Assembly: GCF_900114085.1 (NCBI RefSeq)
Contig: NZ_FORU01000002.1
Span: 248,001 to 312,000, forward strand
DNA: 64,000 nucleotides
Direction: 5' to 3'
Source of the DNA: Myroides guanonis
GTDB lineage: Bacteria; Bacteroidota; Bacteroidia; Flavobacteriales; Flavobacteriaceae
In this document: positions 55,668 to 64,000 of the stretch, piece by piece
How positions within the stretch are numbered: position 1 is the stretch's first letter
Layout of the letters: every line of letters starts with the position of its first letter
The notes under the pieces: generated by a model
Database searches by the model: none
What the model was told of the DNA's origin: nothing
Seen by the model: the letters and a program-made list of their open reading frames with translations, nothing else
Translations under genes and position numbers: made by a program

Positions 55668-56624
55668 TTAAATTGAATAAACACTTTCTCTATCTAAAAA
55701 CTCCATTTCTTCTTTAGACAACTTTAATGAACACCCATCAATCAAATCATTCAATTGAACCGATGAAGTCACACTAATAATCGGTGTTGTAATCTCAGGT
55801 TTATTAATTTGCCAAGCTGTAGCTATTTGCGCTAGTGATACATGACGATTTTCCGCCACCTTTTCAAGTGCATTAAGAATACGCAATCCCCTTTCATTTA
55901 AATATCCCTTCACCATATCCTTACGCTTACTATTTTCTAAATCAGCTTCAGTTCTATACTTTCCTGTCAAAAAACCACTTGCCAAGGCAAAATAACTCAT
56001 TACAGCTAGTTTCTCTTCCAATACTACAGGTAAGTACTCTTCCTCGAACTTCTGTCTGTCATAAAGGTTATAAAGTGGCTGAACACTCTTATAAGTTGCC
56101 CAACCCCTTTCCGTGGAGATTTGATTAGCCGATACAATCCTATTAGGCTCTAGGTTAGAAGCACCGATAAAACGCACCTTTCCCTCTAAAATCAATTCAT
56201 TAAAAACAGACATTGTTTCTTCTTGTGGAGTTTCTAAATCGTCGTAATGCGATTGATATAAATCAATATGATCTGTTTGTAATCTTCTCAAAGAAGCCTC
56301 TACAGAACTGCGTATATAATCAGGAGCAAGTCCTTTAGTACCATCTCCCATACGTCCACCCACTTTAGTCGCTAAAACAATATCGTTTCGCTTCTTAGAC
56401 TGTTTAAACCATTTCCCAAGTATAGTCTCAGACTCTCCTCCAACATGTCCTGGCGCCCAACGAGAATAGTTATTAGCAGTATCTATAAAACGAAGCCCTT
56501 TATCATAAAGCTCATCTAACAGTTTAAAAGAATCTTTTTCATCAAGTGTCCATCCAAACACATTACCTCCAAAGCATATAGGTGGAACTGTTAAATCGGT
56601 ATTTCCAAATAGTTTCGTTTTCAT
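55668..56624 (-). CDS. aldo/keto reductase
   Basis: A 318-residue cytoplasmic (alpha/beta)8-barrel oxidoreductase. Catalytic residues are visible: Asp in FIDTANNY, Tyr in the same motif, Lys in VLATKVGG and His in YQSHYDD. The C-terminus has the NADPH-binding ITTPIISVTSS. It reduces an aldehyde or ketone with NADPH; the substrate is unknown. Confidence 0.93.
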   Translation of the reverse strand: MKTKLFGNTDLTVPPICFGGNVFGWTLDEKDSFKLLDELYDKGLRFIDTANNYSRWAPGHVGGESETILGKWFKQSKKRNDIVLATKVGGRMGDGTKGLAPDYIRSSVEASLRRLQTDHIDLYQSHYDDLETPQEETMSVFNELILEGKVRFIGASNLEPNRIVSANQISTERGWATYKSVQPLYNLYDRQKFEEEYLPVVLEEKLAVMSYFALASGFLTGKYRTEADLENSKRKDMVKGYLNERGLRILNALEKVAENRHVSLAQIATAWQINKPEITTPIISVTSSVQLNDLIDGCSLKLSKEEMEFLDRESVYSI

Positions 56625-56693
56625 GAGTTATTATTTAAATTCTTTATGCCAAGATACTGCTTCAAAATGAATATCGAAAAGGATATCAAAAAC

Positions 56694-56721
56694 AAAAGCC
56701 ACTCATTTCTGAATGGCTTTT
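56694..56721 (-). terminator. terminator of the TonB receptor gene
   Basis: Stem AAAAGCCA / TGGCTTTT, extended by TCA / TGA past one mismatch, with a T-rich stretch on the minus strand. Confidence 0.8.
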
Positions 56722-56744
56722 ACAAATTTTTATAGTATTAAATA

Positions 56745-59555
56745 CTAGAAGTTGTAACGCAATGTAGCATTCCAAGTTCTTCCAGTACCAAACCAAACTT
56801 GATTTCCAGTATCAATTCCTTTCCAAGATTCACCTGTTGCATATTTATCACCTGCACGAGTTGAAGTATTAGATTCAGATATATATATTGTATCAAAAAC
56901 ATTATTAACATTAGCTCTAAATACAACGCTGTTTTTCTTATCCTTACCTACATTCATAGTATAAGTCAAACCTAAATCAAACAAGTTGAAGCTTGGTAAT
57001 TCTAGAGCTCCTAAAGCATCCTTTTTCTCAGATGCCATAACATCAATTTTAGAGTATAATTTATCAACAAAACGGAAAGTACCATCTACTTTTAATCCTC
57101 CAACAATTCTATAGTCTACACCTAAACTAGCTGTTAACTGAGGAGCGTCCCCTACTTTAGACCCATCCAAGTATAGATGTTTAATCATAGGATTACCATT
57201 CGCATCTAATAGAACCTCGTTAGTGTCTCTATCTAAAATAGTAGCATTACTCACATCTTTCGTATATGTCCAATCTCCATAAGAGAAAGCACCATTAATA
57301 GTTAAAGAACCTGTAGGTCTAATATTGAAGTCAACTTCAACACCTTGGTGCAATTGCGCCAAACCATTTAGCTGAACATTAGCATTCTGCAATTTCTCAA
57401 CACCATTAGCATCTACAATCGTCACACTTGTGCTTTTTCTTTCAATACGATCTTCCCATGAAGTTCTATAAACATTTACATTAGCATTGAAAACAGCTGA
57501 ACGAAAACCATATCCTAATTCTACTCCGAATATTTTTTCATTCATCAAGTCTGGATTCAATACGTTTGTATTATTAATATACACACCATTAAAGAATGGT
57601 TGTTTAGAGTAATAACCAACATTACCAAATACGTTGTGGTTATCATCAATATTATAATTCACACCTCCTTTAACATTACCACCTAGAATACTTTTCCAAG
57701 ATGTTTTCCATTCAGGTTTAGCAGTACCATCCTTGTAAGTTCCAGGATCTTCCTTATTCACAAAATGGTCAACACGTTGAAAATCTTGATTAGATATAGC
57801 TCCTTGAACAAAAGCAGTAAAGTTGTCTTTTGAATATTCTAATTGAGTAAATCCTCCATACCAACGAACATTTCCATCATTGTTATATTGAGTTACTCCA
57901 TCATTATTCTTAGAAGCCCAAGGATTATAACTAACCTTTGATCCATAACTATTCGTTACTTCATACCCATTAGCGAAGTTTTTATTACCCATTTCTTTAT
58001 ATCCTGTAGCACCTAAGAAATCAGATACGTTGTTAAAGTGATATCCTTTATAAGTTCTTGCATCTACACCAAAATCAAGTGTAAAACTTTCTCCCAATTT
58101 CTTATTCAAATTAATAACAGTACCATACCAGTCATGCGAGTTTACAGAGTTCATCTTTGTAAAACCACTGTATTTTTCATTAATTGAACTTCCTTTAACA
58201 GATCCACCAAATTGATTATCAACACCTCTATTGTAAGAAACAATATCATCCATACGTAATTGACCATATTCATCACGAACTTCTGCATTTGTAGGTGAAT
58301 AACTAATAGGTTTTCCATTTTTAGGATTAATTCCACCATCTATACTACCTATTAGTCCACCACCTCCACCACGGCCCCAAGAACCATATACAACAGTTCC
58401 TAATTTTGTAGTTTCGTTGATATTCCAGTCATAGTTTAATGACATCACAGGTTTGTGATAATAGTTTTCTCTAGCACTATATCTCTCTCCATTCAAATAT
58501 CCCCAATCAGCATTATATCTCCTATTAGGCTCTCCATTCTCTCCACGTTCGATAAACTGATCTAAAGTAACATAGCTATATCTTTGACTGTGCGTTTGAG
58601 GTGCTCCAGTAAAAGTAAATTGTAAATTGTGCTTATCATTTTTAGATTTGTATCCTAAACCAACAAAGTAGTTACTTCCACTAAAGTTAGTTCCTTGTAC
58701 ATATCCATCTCCAAATGTATGTCCTAATAAAACGGAAGCAGAAAGTCCATTTTCTAAAATTCCCGTATTATAAGAGGCTAATGATTTAAAGTAATTATCA
58801 TTTCCAACTCCCATAGAAAGAGCCCCTCCTTCGCGAGCTTCAGAAGTACGAGTTAAAACATTAATTGTTCCTCCTATTGAAGAGATCGCAAGTTTAGAAG
58901 ACCCTAAACCACGTTGAACTTGCATTGCTGAAGTAACATCTGATAATCCTGCCCAGTTAGACCAATAAACAGAAGAGTTTTCCATATCGTTAATAGGCAT
59001 ACCGTTTACCATTACAGCAATGTTTTTTTGGTCGAAACCACGAATGCTAATTCTAGAATCACCAAATCCTCCGCCTCCTTTTGAAGCATAAACAGAAGGT
59101 GTCGTATTCAAAAGTTCAGGAAACTCTTGAGACCCTAATTTCTCTTGAATTTCAGCAGCTTTAATTGTAGAAACAGCTACTGGTGTTTTACGGTCTTTGG
59201 CAATATCAGCCACCCCCATAATAACAATATCATCTAATAAATTTCCATCAACATTTAAGGAAATAACTCCCAAGTCGATATTTTGTCCCGTTCCTTTGAA
59301 AGAGACTACTTGTGTTTGGTATCCAATAAAAGATACTTCTACTTGTCCTGTAGCAACAGAGGAAGACAATGCAAATTTTCCGTCTAAATCAGAAGACGTA
59401 CCATTTGTTGTTCCTTTAATGACAACAGTAGCACCAGGTAGTGGAGAATTGATTTCCCCATCCAATACAATACCTGTAAGTTGTGTTTGTGAAAGTGCGG
59501 ACACCGCCATGAACAAAGTCACTAGCGAAAACATCCAGTTCTTCAAGTTTTTCAT
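56745..59555 (-). CDS. TonB-dependent receptor with carboxypeptidase-regulatory-like domain
   Basis: A 936-residue outer-membrane receptor: signal peptide (MKNLKNWMFSLVTLFMAVSALSQ), a beta-sandwich (about 25-105; PLPGATVVIKGT), a plug domain with SRISIRGFDQKNIAVMVNGMPIN and SSKLAISSIGGTINVLTR, and a barrel ending in NATLRYNF. Substrate unknown; no SusD partner is adjacent, so it is not a SusC. A -7 element (59590-59597) lies 35 bp upstream. The gene stands alone between terminators. Confidence 0.92.
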   Translation of the reverse strand: MKNLKNWMFSLVTLFMAVSALSQTQLTGIVLDGEINSPLPGATVVIKGTTNGTSSDLDGKFALSSSVATGQVEVSFIGYQTQVVSFKGTGQNIDLGVISLNVDGNLLDDIVIMGVADIAKDRKTPVAVSTIKAAEIQEKLGSQEFPELLNTTPSVYASKGGGGFGDSRISIRGFDQKNIAVMVNGMPINDMENSSVYWSNWAGLSDVTSAMQVQRGLGSSKLAISSIGGTINVLTRTSEAREGGALSMGVGNDNYFKSLASYNTGILENGLSASVLLGHTFGDGYVQGTNFSGSNYFVGLGYKSKNDKHNLQFTFTGAPQTHSQRYSYVTLDQFIERGENGEPNRRYNADWGYLNGERYSARENYYHKPVMSLNYDWNINETTKLGTVVYGSWGRGGGGGLIGSIDGGINPKNGKPISYSPTNAEVRDEYGQLRMDDIVSYNRGVDNQFGGSVKGSSINEKYSGFTKMNSVNSHDWYGTVINLNKKLGESFTLDFGVDARTYKGYHFNNVSDFLGATGYKEMGNKNFANGYEVTNSYGSKVSYNPWASKNNDGVTQYNNDGNVRWYGGFTQLEYSKDNFTAFVQGAISNQDFQRVDHFVNKEDPGTYKDGTAKPEWKTSWKSILGGNVKGGVNYNIDDNHNVFGNVGYYSKQPFFNGVYINNTNVLNPDLMNEKIFGVELGYGFRSAVFNANVNVYRTSWEDRIERKSTSVTIVDANGVEKLQNANVQLNGLAQLHQGVEVDFNIRPTGSLTINGAFSYGDWTYTKDVSNATILDRDTNEVLLDANGNPMIKHLYLDGSKVGDAPQLTASLGVDYRIVGGLKVDGTFRFVDKLYSKIDVMASEKKDALGALELPSFNLFDLGLTYTMNVGKDKKNSVVFRANVNNVFDTIYISESNTSTRAGDKYATGESWKGIDTGNQVWFGTGRTWNATLRYNF

Positions 59556-59589
59556 TTTGTAAGTGTAAGTGATAAATTTATTTTCACTG

Positions 59590-59597
59590 CAAAACTA
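59590..59597 (-). promoter_or_regulatory. -7 promoter element for the TonB receptor
   Basis: The minus strand reads TAGTTTTG, a perfect TAnnTTTG; leader about 30 nt. No TTG at -33. Confidence 0.5.
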
Positions 59598-59654
59598 CAA
59601 AAAGAAAAACAACTATTGTTAAGCAAACATTACCATTTGATCTTAACTACTATA

Positions 59655-61289
59655 TTACAGCTCTTTATGATTTTTTTCAGACAAATAATAATTCAACAAA
59701 AAGGACGTAGAACTATCATGTTTATTAATAATACCTTGTTTTATTTCTGATTGTATATTTTTAGCCAAAAATTTACCATACTCCACTCCAAATTGATCAA
59801 AGCTAAAAATGTTCCAAATAATTCCTTGAACATAAGTTTTATGCTCATATAAAGCAATAAGTGCCCCCAAACTTCGCGGAGTTAAACTCTCAATCAACAA
59901 AGTATTTGAAGGTTTATTCCCATAAAACTCTTTAAAACTACTTAAATTCTCATTATTACTATCTTCTGAATACCCCTCTCCAACTTTACCATTCAATAAA
60001 GCCTCAGATTGTCCAAAAAAGTTTGACATCAAGATATCGTGATTACTATTTTCCCTTCCAATAAATGGATTAACAAAACCAATAAAGTCAATAGGTATAA
60101 CTTTAGTCCCTTGGTGGAACAACTGAAAAAAAGCATGTTGGGCAGATACTCCAACCTCACCCCAAATCAATGTACCAGTTTGATAATTTACAGGATAACC
60201 ATCTCTAGTCTTATTTTTACCATTACTTTCCATTATCATCTGTTGCAAATGGGCAGGAAAGCGTTCTAACAATTGGGAATAAGGAACAACTGCTTCTGTT
60301 TCATATCCGTAAAAATTATTATACCAAATACTAAGCAATGCCATTAAAACAGGGATATTCTCTTCAAATGAACTATTCTTAAAGTGTTCATCCAGTTCGT
60401 TTGCTCCCAATAACAACTCTTCGAAATTTTTATAACCTACTGCTAAACTAATAGAAAGTCCAACCGCACTCCACAAAGAAAAGCGTCCCCCAACATAATC
60501 CCACATTGGAAAAACATTATCAGTTGACACTCCGAATTTCACAGCTTCTTCATATGATGCTGTAACCCCTACCATATGTCTATCAACACCAACTCCATCT
60601 AGACCAACTTCCAACCAACCTTTAATTCGTTTAGCGTTTTCAATGGTTTCCTGAGTTGTAAAAGTTTTAGAAACAATTAAAACCAAAGTAGTCTTTGGAT
60701 CTAACTTATCTAATGTTGCATACAAATAATCATCATCAACATTTGAGATATAATGAACCCCAATATCATTTCGATAATTCTCTAAGGCATTAACAACCAT
60801 TTTAGGCCCCAAGTCAGAACCACCAATACCAACATTAATAACATCTGTAAACTTTTGTCCATTCGATGTTTTATAATTCCCAGATATAAACTCTTCAGTA
60901 AAACTTTTTATTTGTTTTCTAGCAGCAACAATTTCATTCTTAACATCGAAACTATCAACCATTATAGGCTTGTCTGAAAAATCACGTAATGCTGTATGAA
61001 GAACCGCTCTGTTTTCAGTCACATTAATACGCACTCCTTCAAACATATCAGAAATAGCTTTTTTCAAACCTACTTCTTCCGCTAAATCAACAAGCAACCT
61101 GAGCGTTTCTTCTGAAATTTTATTTTTAGAATAATCAAACAATAATTCATTCCATTTCACATGGAACCTCGAAGCTCTTTCCGAGTCCTCTGCAAATAAA
61201 TCTTGCATTCTAACGTATTCCATTTCTTGAAAATGGTTACGTAACTTATGCCAAGACACTGTACCCGAAGGATTTATATTACGAATCAT
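59655..61289 (-). CDS. pgi: glucose-6-phosphate isomerase
   Basis: A 544-residue glycolytic enzyme. Family motifs: NVGIGGSDLGPKMV, the SKTFTTQET phosphate loop, GGRFSLWSAVG, the SNGKNKTRDG segment and the C-terminal FDQFGVEYGK with the catalytic lysine. It interconverts glucose-6-phosphate and fructose-6-phosphate. Its ATG overlaps the stop of the M23 peptidase gene by one base, so translation is coupled, an odd pairing of cell-wall and glycolytic genes. Confidence 0.97.
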   Translation of the reverse strand: MIRNINPSGTVSWHKLRNHFQEMEYVRMQDLFAEDSERASRFHVKWNELLFDYSKNKISEETLRLLVDLAEEVGLKKAISDMFEGVRINVTENRAVLHTALRDFSDKPIMVDSFDVKNEIVAARKQIKSFTEEFISGNYKTSNGQKFTDVINVGIGGSDLGPKMVVNALENYRNDIGVHYISNVDDDYLYATLDKLDPKTTLVLIVSKTFTTQETIENAKRIKGWLEVGLDGVGVDRHMVGVTASYEEAVKFGVSTDNVFPMWDYVGGRFSLWSAVGLSISLAVGYKNFEELLLGANELDEHFKNSSFEENIPVLMALLSIWYNNFYGYETEAVVPYSQLLERFPAHLQQMIMESNGKNKTRDGYPVNYQTGTLIWGEVGVSAQHAFFQLFHQGTKVIPIDFIGFVNPFIGRENSNHDILMSNFFGQSEALLNGKVGEGYSEDSNNENLSSFKEFYGNKPSNTLLIESLTPRSLGALIALYEHKTYVQGIIWNIFSFDQFGVEYGKFLAKNIQSEIKQGIINKHDSSTSFLLNYYLSEKNHKEL

Positions 61290-62518
61290 TATTGGGTGTT
61301 TTTTCCTGTAATAACTTGATCTAATTCTATTTTCAACTGCTTTATATGTGCCTGATAAGCAGGTATATCTTTCTTATCCATAGGTTCAGAATTTGGCAAC
61401 ACTTGGTTCAAAGGATCTACCTGTACACCATTCTTCCAAAAACGATAACACACATGGGGTCCCGTAGCCAATCCTGTACTACCAACCCTTCCAATAACAT
61501 CTCCCTGATTTACATACTGACCATTTTTCACGAGAATTTTAGACATGTGTAGATATTGAGTAGAATAAGTTCCATTATGTCTAACTTTAACATAGTTCCC
61601 ATTTCCCGCAGTATAACCAGCCCTCTCAACAACACCAGATGCAGTAGCCATAATAGGTGTACCTGAAGGAGCCGCATAATCAGTTCCTCCATGTGCTTTC
61701 CAACGCTTCTGAACGGGATGAAATCTATTTTTACTATACCTAGAAGTAATGTGAAAGAACTTTAATGGAGCTTTTAAAAACATACTTTTCATAGGCTTTC
61801 CTTCTTCATCATAATATTCTATCCCTTTACTTCCAGGTCTTTTGTAAGGAAAAGAATACAAATCCTTTCCTCTATAATTAAAATAGGCAGCATCTATCTT
61901 TTCTATTCCAATATAGACTGTATCATTGATATATTTTTCTTCAATTGTTACCGCAAATCTATCTTCTGGTTGCAACTTAAAAAAGTCAATCGACCACGCA
62001 AAGATTTGCGACATTCGTGTCGCTAGAGTTTGGTCTACCCCTTGTTTCTGTAAACTCACAGATAGAGAGCCATCAATTGTTGAAGTAATAGTTCTTCGCT
62101 TAATACTAACAGGATACATTTTTGTATAAGCATGTACAGAATCTCTCAAGTCGATAACCTGATATCCCATCTTATTAGGATGATAGATAAAAGCAGCTAA
62201 TTTATTCTCTTCTTTCTTTGACTTTAAAAGCGCATAAGTTTGCCCTATCCTGATATTTCTAACATTAATACTGTCTTTTACTTTCTCAATTACATTGTGA
62301 ACTTCTGTGGCATTTAAATTGTTGTCAGCAAATATTTTTCCAAGATTATCACCATTACGGATAGTATCCTCAATGAGTTCGTAATCTTTTAAATTAAATC
62401 CATAAACCTCTGCTACCACTTCTTCTATAGGTTCTTGAGGAACCACAGATTCTACTTCAACTGATTTTTTACACGATATTACTGTTAATGCAATAACGAG
62501 ATAGGCTAAATACTTCAA
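61289..62518 (-). CDS. M23 peptidoglycan endopeptidase lipoprotein
   Basis: A 409-residue lipoprotein (lipobox VISC, Cys16). A LysM/OapA-like segment (about 48-100; DTIRNGDNLGKIFADNNL) is followed by the M23 zinc peptidase with HGGTDYAAPSGTP (H276, D280), YLHMS (H324) and GPHVCYRF (H355). It cuts peptide cross-links of murein, or activates amidases if degenerate; all metal ligands are present. It sits in the operon DUF3108 - tryptophan dioxygenase - M23 - pgi. Confidence 0.93.
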   Translation of the reverse strand: MKYLAYLVIALTVISCKKSVEVESVVPQEPIEEVVAEVYGFNLKDYELIEDTIRNGDNLGKIFADNNLNATEVHNVIEKVKDSINVRNIRIGQTYALLKSKKEENKLAAFIYHPNKMGYQVIDLRDSVHAYTKMYPVSIKRRTITSTIDGSLSVSLQKQGVDQTLATRMSQIFAWSIDFFKLQPEDRFAVTIEEKYINDTVYIGIEKIDAAYFNYRGKDLYSFPYKRPGSKGIEYYDEEGKPMKSMFLKAPLKFFHITSRYSKNRFHPVQKRWKAHGGTDYAAPSGTPIMATASGVVERAGYTAGNGNYVKVRHNGTYSTQYLHMSKILVKNGQYVNQGDVIGRVGSTGLATGPHVCYRFWKNGVQVDPLNQVLPNSEPMDKKDIPAYQAHIKQLKIELDQVITGKNTQ

Positions 62519-62548
62519 TATTATTATTTTTTGTTTTTTATTGACTCT

Positions 62549-63481
62549 TTAATCTTCCTCTCCCCAACGTTCCAATTCCTCAGCAGACCATAATTCCGGA
62601 AAGAATATTCTTCGTTGATATTTAGGCAACATATACTTCTTCCAATCACTACCTCCTGTAGCTTCTTTTGGCACTGGTGTACTCTCTAAGTATTTTAATG
62701 CAGTTTTAAAATGCCCTAATACCCATGTAACATTAACTGTTTTATCGTAATGCTTCATTGCTCTGATAAGTTCTTCATCATTTCTAGCATCTTCGGGAAG
62801 ACTTACAAATTTCTGCCATAAATTTGTTTTTTCATAGTCTTTCATAGCTTTAACGAAACTTTCACTGTATTTCTTCTGAAACTGATCCAATAAATATGAT
62901 TTCTTTCCAGTAGCATAATCCTTACCTGCCGCTTGCCAATACATTAGCTCCAAGCCTTCTTCTTCTGTCGTAGTATCTTGAATTTTATCAACATACCGCT
63001 TGTCAATTAGATTAACCCAATCAGTAGAACCAAACTCAATTAAGCGATACTGTGCACTTTGAAATCCACTAGCAGGCGTAAGAGTATTTCTAAATTTTAG
63101 ATACTGCTCAACATCCATTCCGTCTTTCATGATCACAAAAGAACTAGTTAGCATATCGAAATATCTACTAATGCGCATTAGCTTATCAGTAAACACTGCT
63201 GTAGAAATATTCTCCTCGTCAGCTATTTGGTTTAATTCCCAAAGAATCATTTTAAACAATAATTCATTTACTTGATGATACATAATAAACACATTCTCAT
63301 CAGGTAAAGTAGTACGTTGAATTTGCAACCCTAACAAAGCATCAGTTTGAATATAATCCCAATATGTAATGGGTTTCGCCCATCGAAGACCTTCTAAATG
63401 TATTTCTGTTTTTTGTCCAATCGCCTTAAACTTATCATCTAAAGCAGATAGTTGTTCTTGAGTTTTTTGGTTGTTTGTCAT
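62549..63481 (-). CDS. kynA: tryptophan 2,3-dioxygenase
   Basis: A 310-residue cytoplasmic heme enzyme. Family motifs: TDALLGLQIQRT, MYHQVNELLFKMILWEL, TPASGFQSAQYRLIEFG, the heme-ligand helix VTWVLGHFKTALKYL and the C-terminal ATGGSDWKKYMLPKYQRR. It opens the indole ring of tryptophan to N-formylkynurenine, the first step of the kynurenine pathway. It starts 2 bp after the DUF3108 gene and precedes the M23 gene by 30 bp. No other kynurenine gene is in view. Confidence 0.93.
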   Translation of the reverse strand: MTNNQKTQEQLSALDDKFKAIGQKTEIHLEGLRWAKPITYWDYIQTDALLGLQIQRTTLPDENVFIMYHQVNELLFKMILWELNQIADEENISTAVFTDKLMRISRYFDMLTSSFVIMKDGMDVEQYLKFRNTLTPASGFQSAQYRLIEFGSTDWVNLIDKRYVDKIQDTTTEEEGLELMYWQAAGKDYATGKKSYLLDQFQKKYSESFVKAMKDYEKTNLWQKFVSLPEDARNDEELIRAMKHYDKTVNVTWVLGHFKTALKYLESTPVPKEATGGSDWKKYMLPKYQRRIFFPELWSAEELERWGEED

Positions 63482-63483
63482 TT

Positions 63484-64000
63484 TTATATTTTTTTCAATG
63501 GATTCACTAATCCTTTATAATCTTCTAATTCTGCTTTTAAGGAACCTACTAATAAGCTCGCCCTAATACGTACTGGTACTTTATTCTCATCCGCTGTAAC
63601 CCAAACCATTAAACTCTCTTTTGCTTTAAAAACACGGCCTGCCTGTACATAAGGTTGGAACTTCATAGTTTCCAAGGTCCCAAACTTAGTTTTTAGTTTT
63701 TCATTACCCAAGTATTTAAGCTTAAAAGTGAAGATTTCACCATCAAAAAACATATCGATTTCGATAGACTCTCCACTCTTCAAAGTTTTTATCTTAGGAT
63801 GCTTTCTCAGATAATAAAAAGCAGAAACTATATCCTGAACCTGATTGTGTATAGGATACGTATTCTCCTTATTTTTCTCAAAGTCTTTTACTAATACCGT
63901 ATTGTTTTTATAATTGAAAAAACCTTTCTGGTCCTTTGTATATCCACCTTCATCAATTTTTCTAATAAACTGATGTGGCTTAACTTGTTTCTTTTCAAAA
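63484..64000 (-). CDS. DUF3108 domain protein (5' end cut by window)
   Basis: The reading frame is open from the window edge to the stop at 63484 (about 171 residues; the N-terminus lies outside). The visible part holds NQVQDIVSAFYYLRKHP, SGESIEIDMFFDGEIFTFKLKYLG and VTADENKVPVRIRASLLVG, all DUF3108 landmarks. The family is exported and beta-rich; function unknown. It is the first visible gene of the operon with the tryptophan dioxygenase. Confidence 0.88.
   Translation of the reverse strand, partial: FEKKQVKPHQFIRKIDEGGYTKDQKGFFNYKNNTVLVKDFEKNKENTYPIHNQVQDIVSAFYYLRKHPKIKTLKSGESIEIDMFFDGEIFTFKLKYLGNEKLKTKFGTLETMKFQPYVQAGRVFKAKESLMVWVTADENKVPVRIRASLLVGSLKAELEDYKGLVNPLKKI

Noticed and set aside
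56738..56926. Short minus-strand frame at the 3' end of the TonB receptor
   Set aside because: Same-strand shadow of the receptor gene with low-complexity Leu/Ile composition.
1..64000. tRNA, rRNA, CRISPR array, insertion sequence or prophage
   Set aside because: No cloverleaf, no regularly spaced repeats, no transposase or integrase and no phage structural gene was seen by eye; an exhaustive covariance-model search was not possible.

Overview
The window is a chromosomal segment of an AT-rich member of the Bacteroidota, most likely family Flavobacteriaceae. The reasons are: a SusC/SusD pair; MurF and alanine racemase fused in one chain; many lipoproteins with short leaders; LVIVD, DUF1684, DUF2891, DUF3108 and DUF4625 proteins; and promoters of the Bacteroidetes type (TTG-N19-TAnnTTTG) at exact spacing in front of several genes. 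A Myroides- or Flavobacterium-like genus is my guess only. I see no rRNA, tRNA, insertion sequence, prophage or CRISPR array. Most of the window looks like vertically inherited core and near-core genome.

Layout. 1-4442: SusD-like (cut by the window edge) and SusC-like outer-membrane nutrient uptake. 5004-7937: mscL and fused murF-alr. 8126-13587: a sulfide/persulfide handling island with a YeiH-type exporter facing two YeeE/YedE-type sulfur transporters, a Crp/Fnr regulator, a TauE/SafE exporter, a CstB-like persulfide dioxygenase-rhodanese and a thioredoxin. 13629-16898: two LVIVD lipoproteins and lepA. 17187-25908: a propeller-like lipoprotein, a very large phosphoesterase/kinase-like/outer-membrane-barrel fusion, an HD protein with a Pycsar-effector-type membrane domain, a GAF-like protein and an ecotin. 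26240-32979: dus, DUF1684 and other lipoproteins, Dps, an LEA-like lipoprotein, mtgA, DedA and a dicarboxylate/amino-acid symporter. 33155-41330: two S9 peptidases, an AarF kinase, a C1 peptidase and MscS. 41429-45219: a probable metal-uptake locus (TonB receptor, DUF4625 lipoprotein, two small proteins ending in RGPP/RAPP). 45349-55622: aromatic amino acid permease, mini thioredoxin-reductase-like protein, MarC, several exported proteins and metG. 55668-64000: aldo/keto reductase, TonB receptor, then the operon DUF3108 - tryptophan 2,3-dioxygenase - M23 peptidase - pgi.

The strongest new signal is regulatory. Three 16-bp inverted repeats (pattern GTARC-N6-TTAC) lie in the sulfur island. Each has its centre exactly 36.5 bp upstream of the last base of a Bacteroidetes -7 element: one before yeiH, one before the yedE pair and one before the cstB-like gene. 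This is the class II activator position expected of a Crp/Fnr protein, and such a protein, with a Cys-x5-Cys-Cys cluster, is encoded in the same island. The simplest reading is that the regulator senses reactive sulfur and switches on uptake, oxidation and export together.

Other items worth a look are the three-part phosphoesterase/kinase-like/barrel protein, the HD-PycTM protein without a neighbouring cyclase, a TATAGAT array with 11-bp period between eco and dus, the metal-uptake locus with paired small proteins, and a lipoprotein with three copies of an NPxHGxPGHxxD motif.
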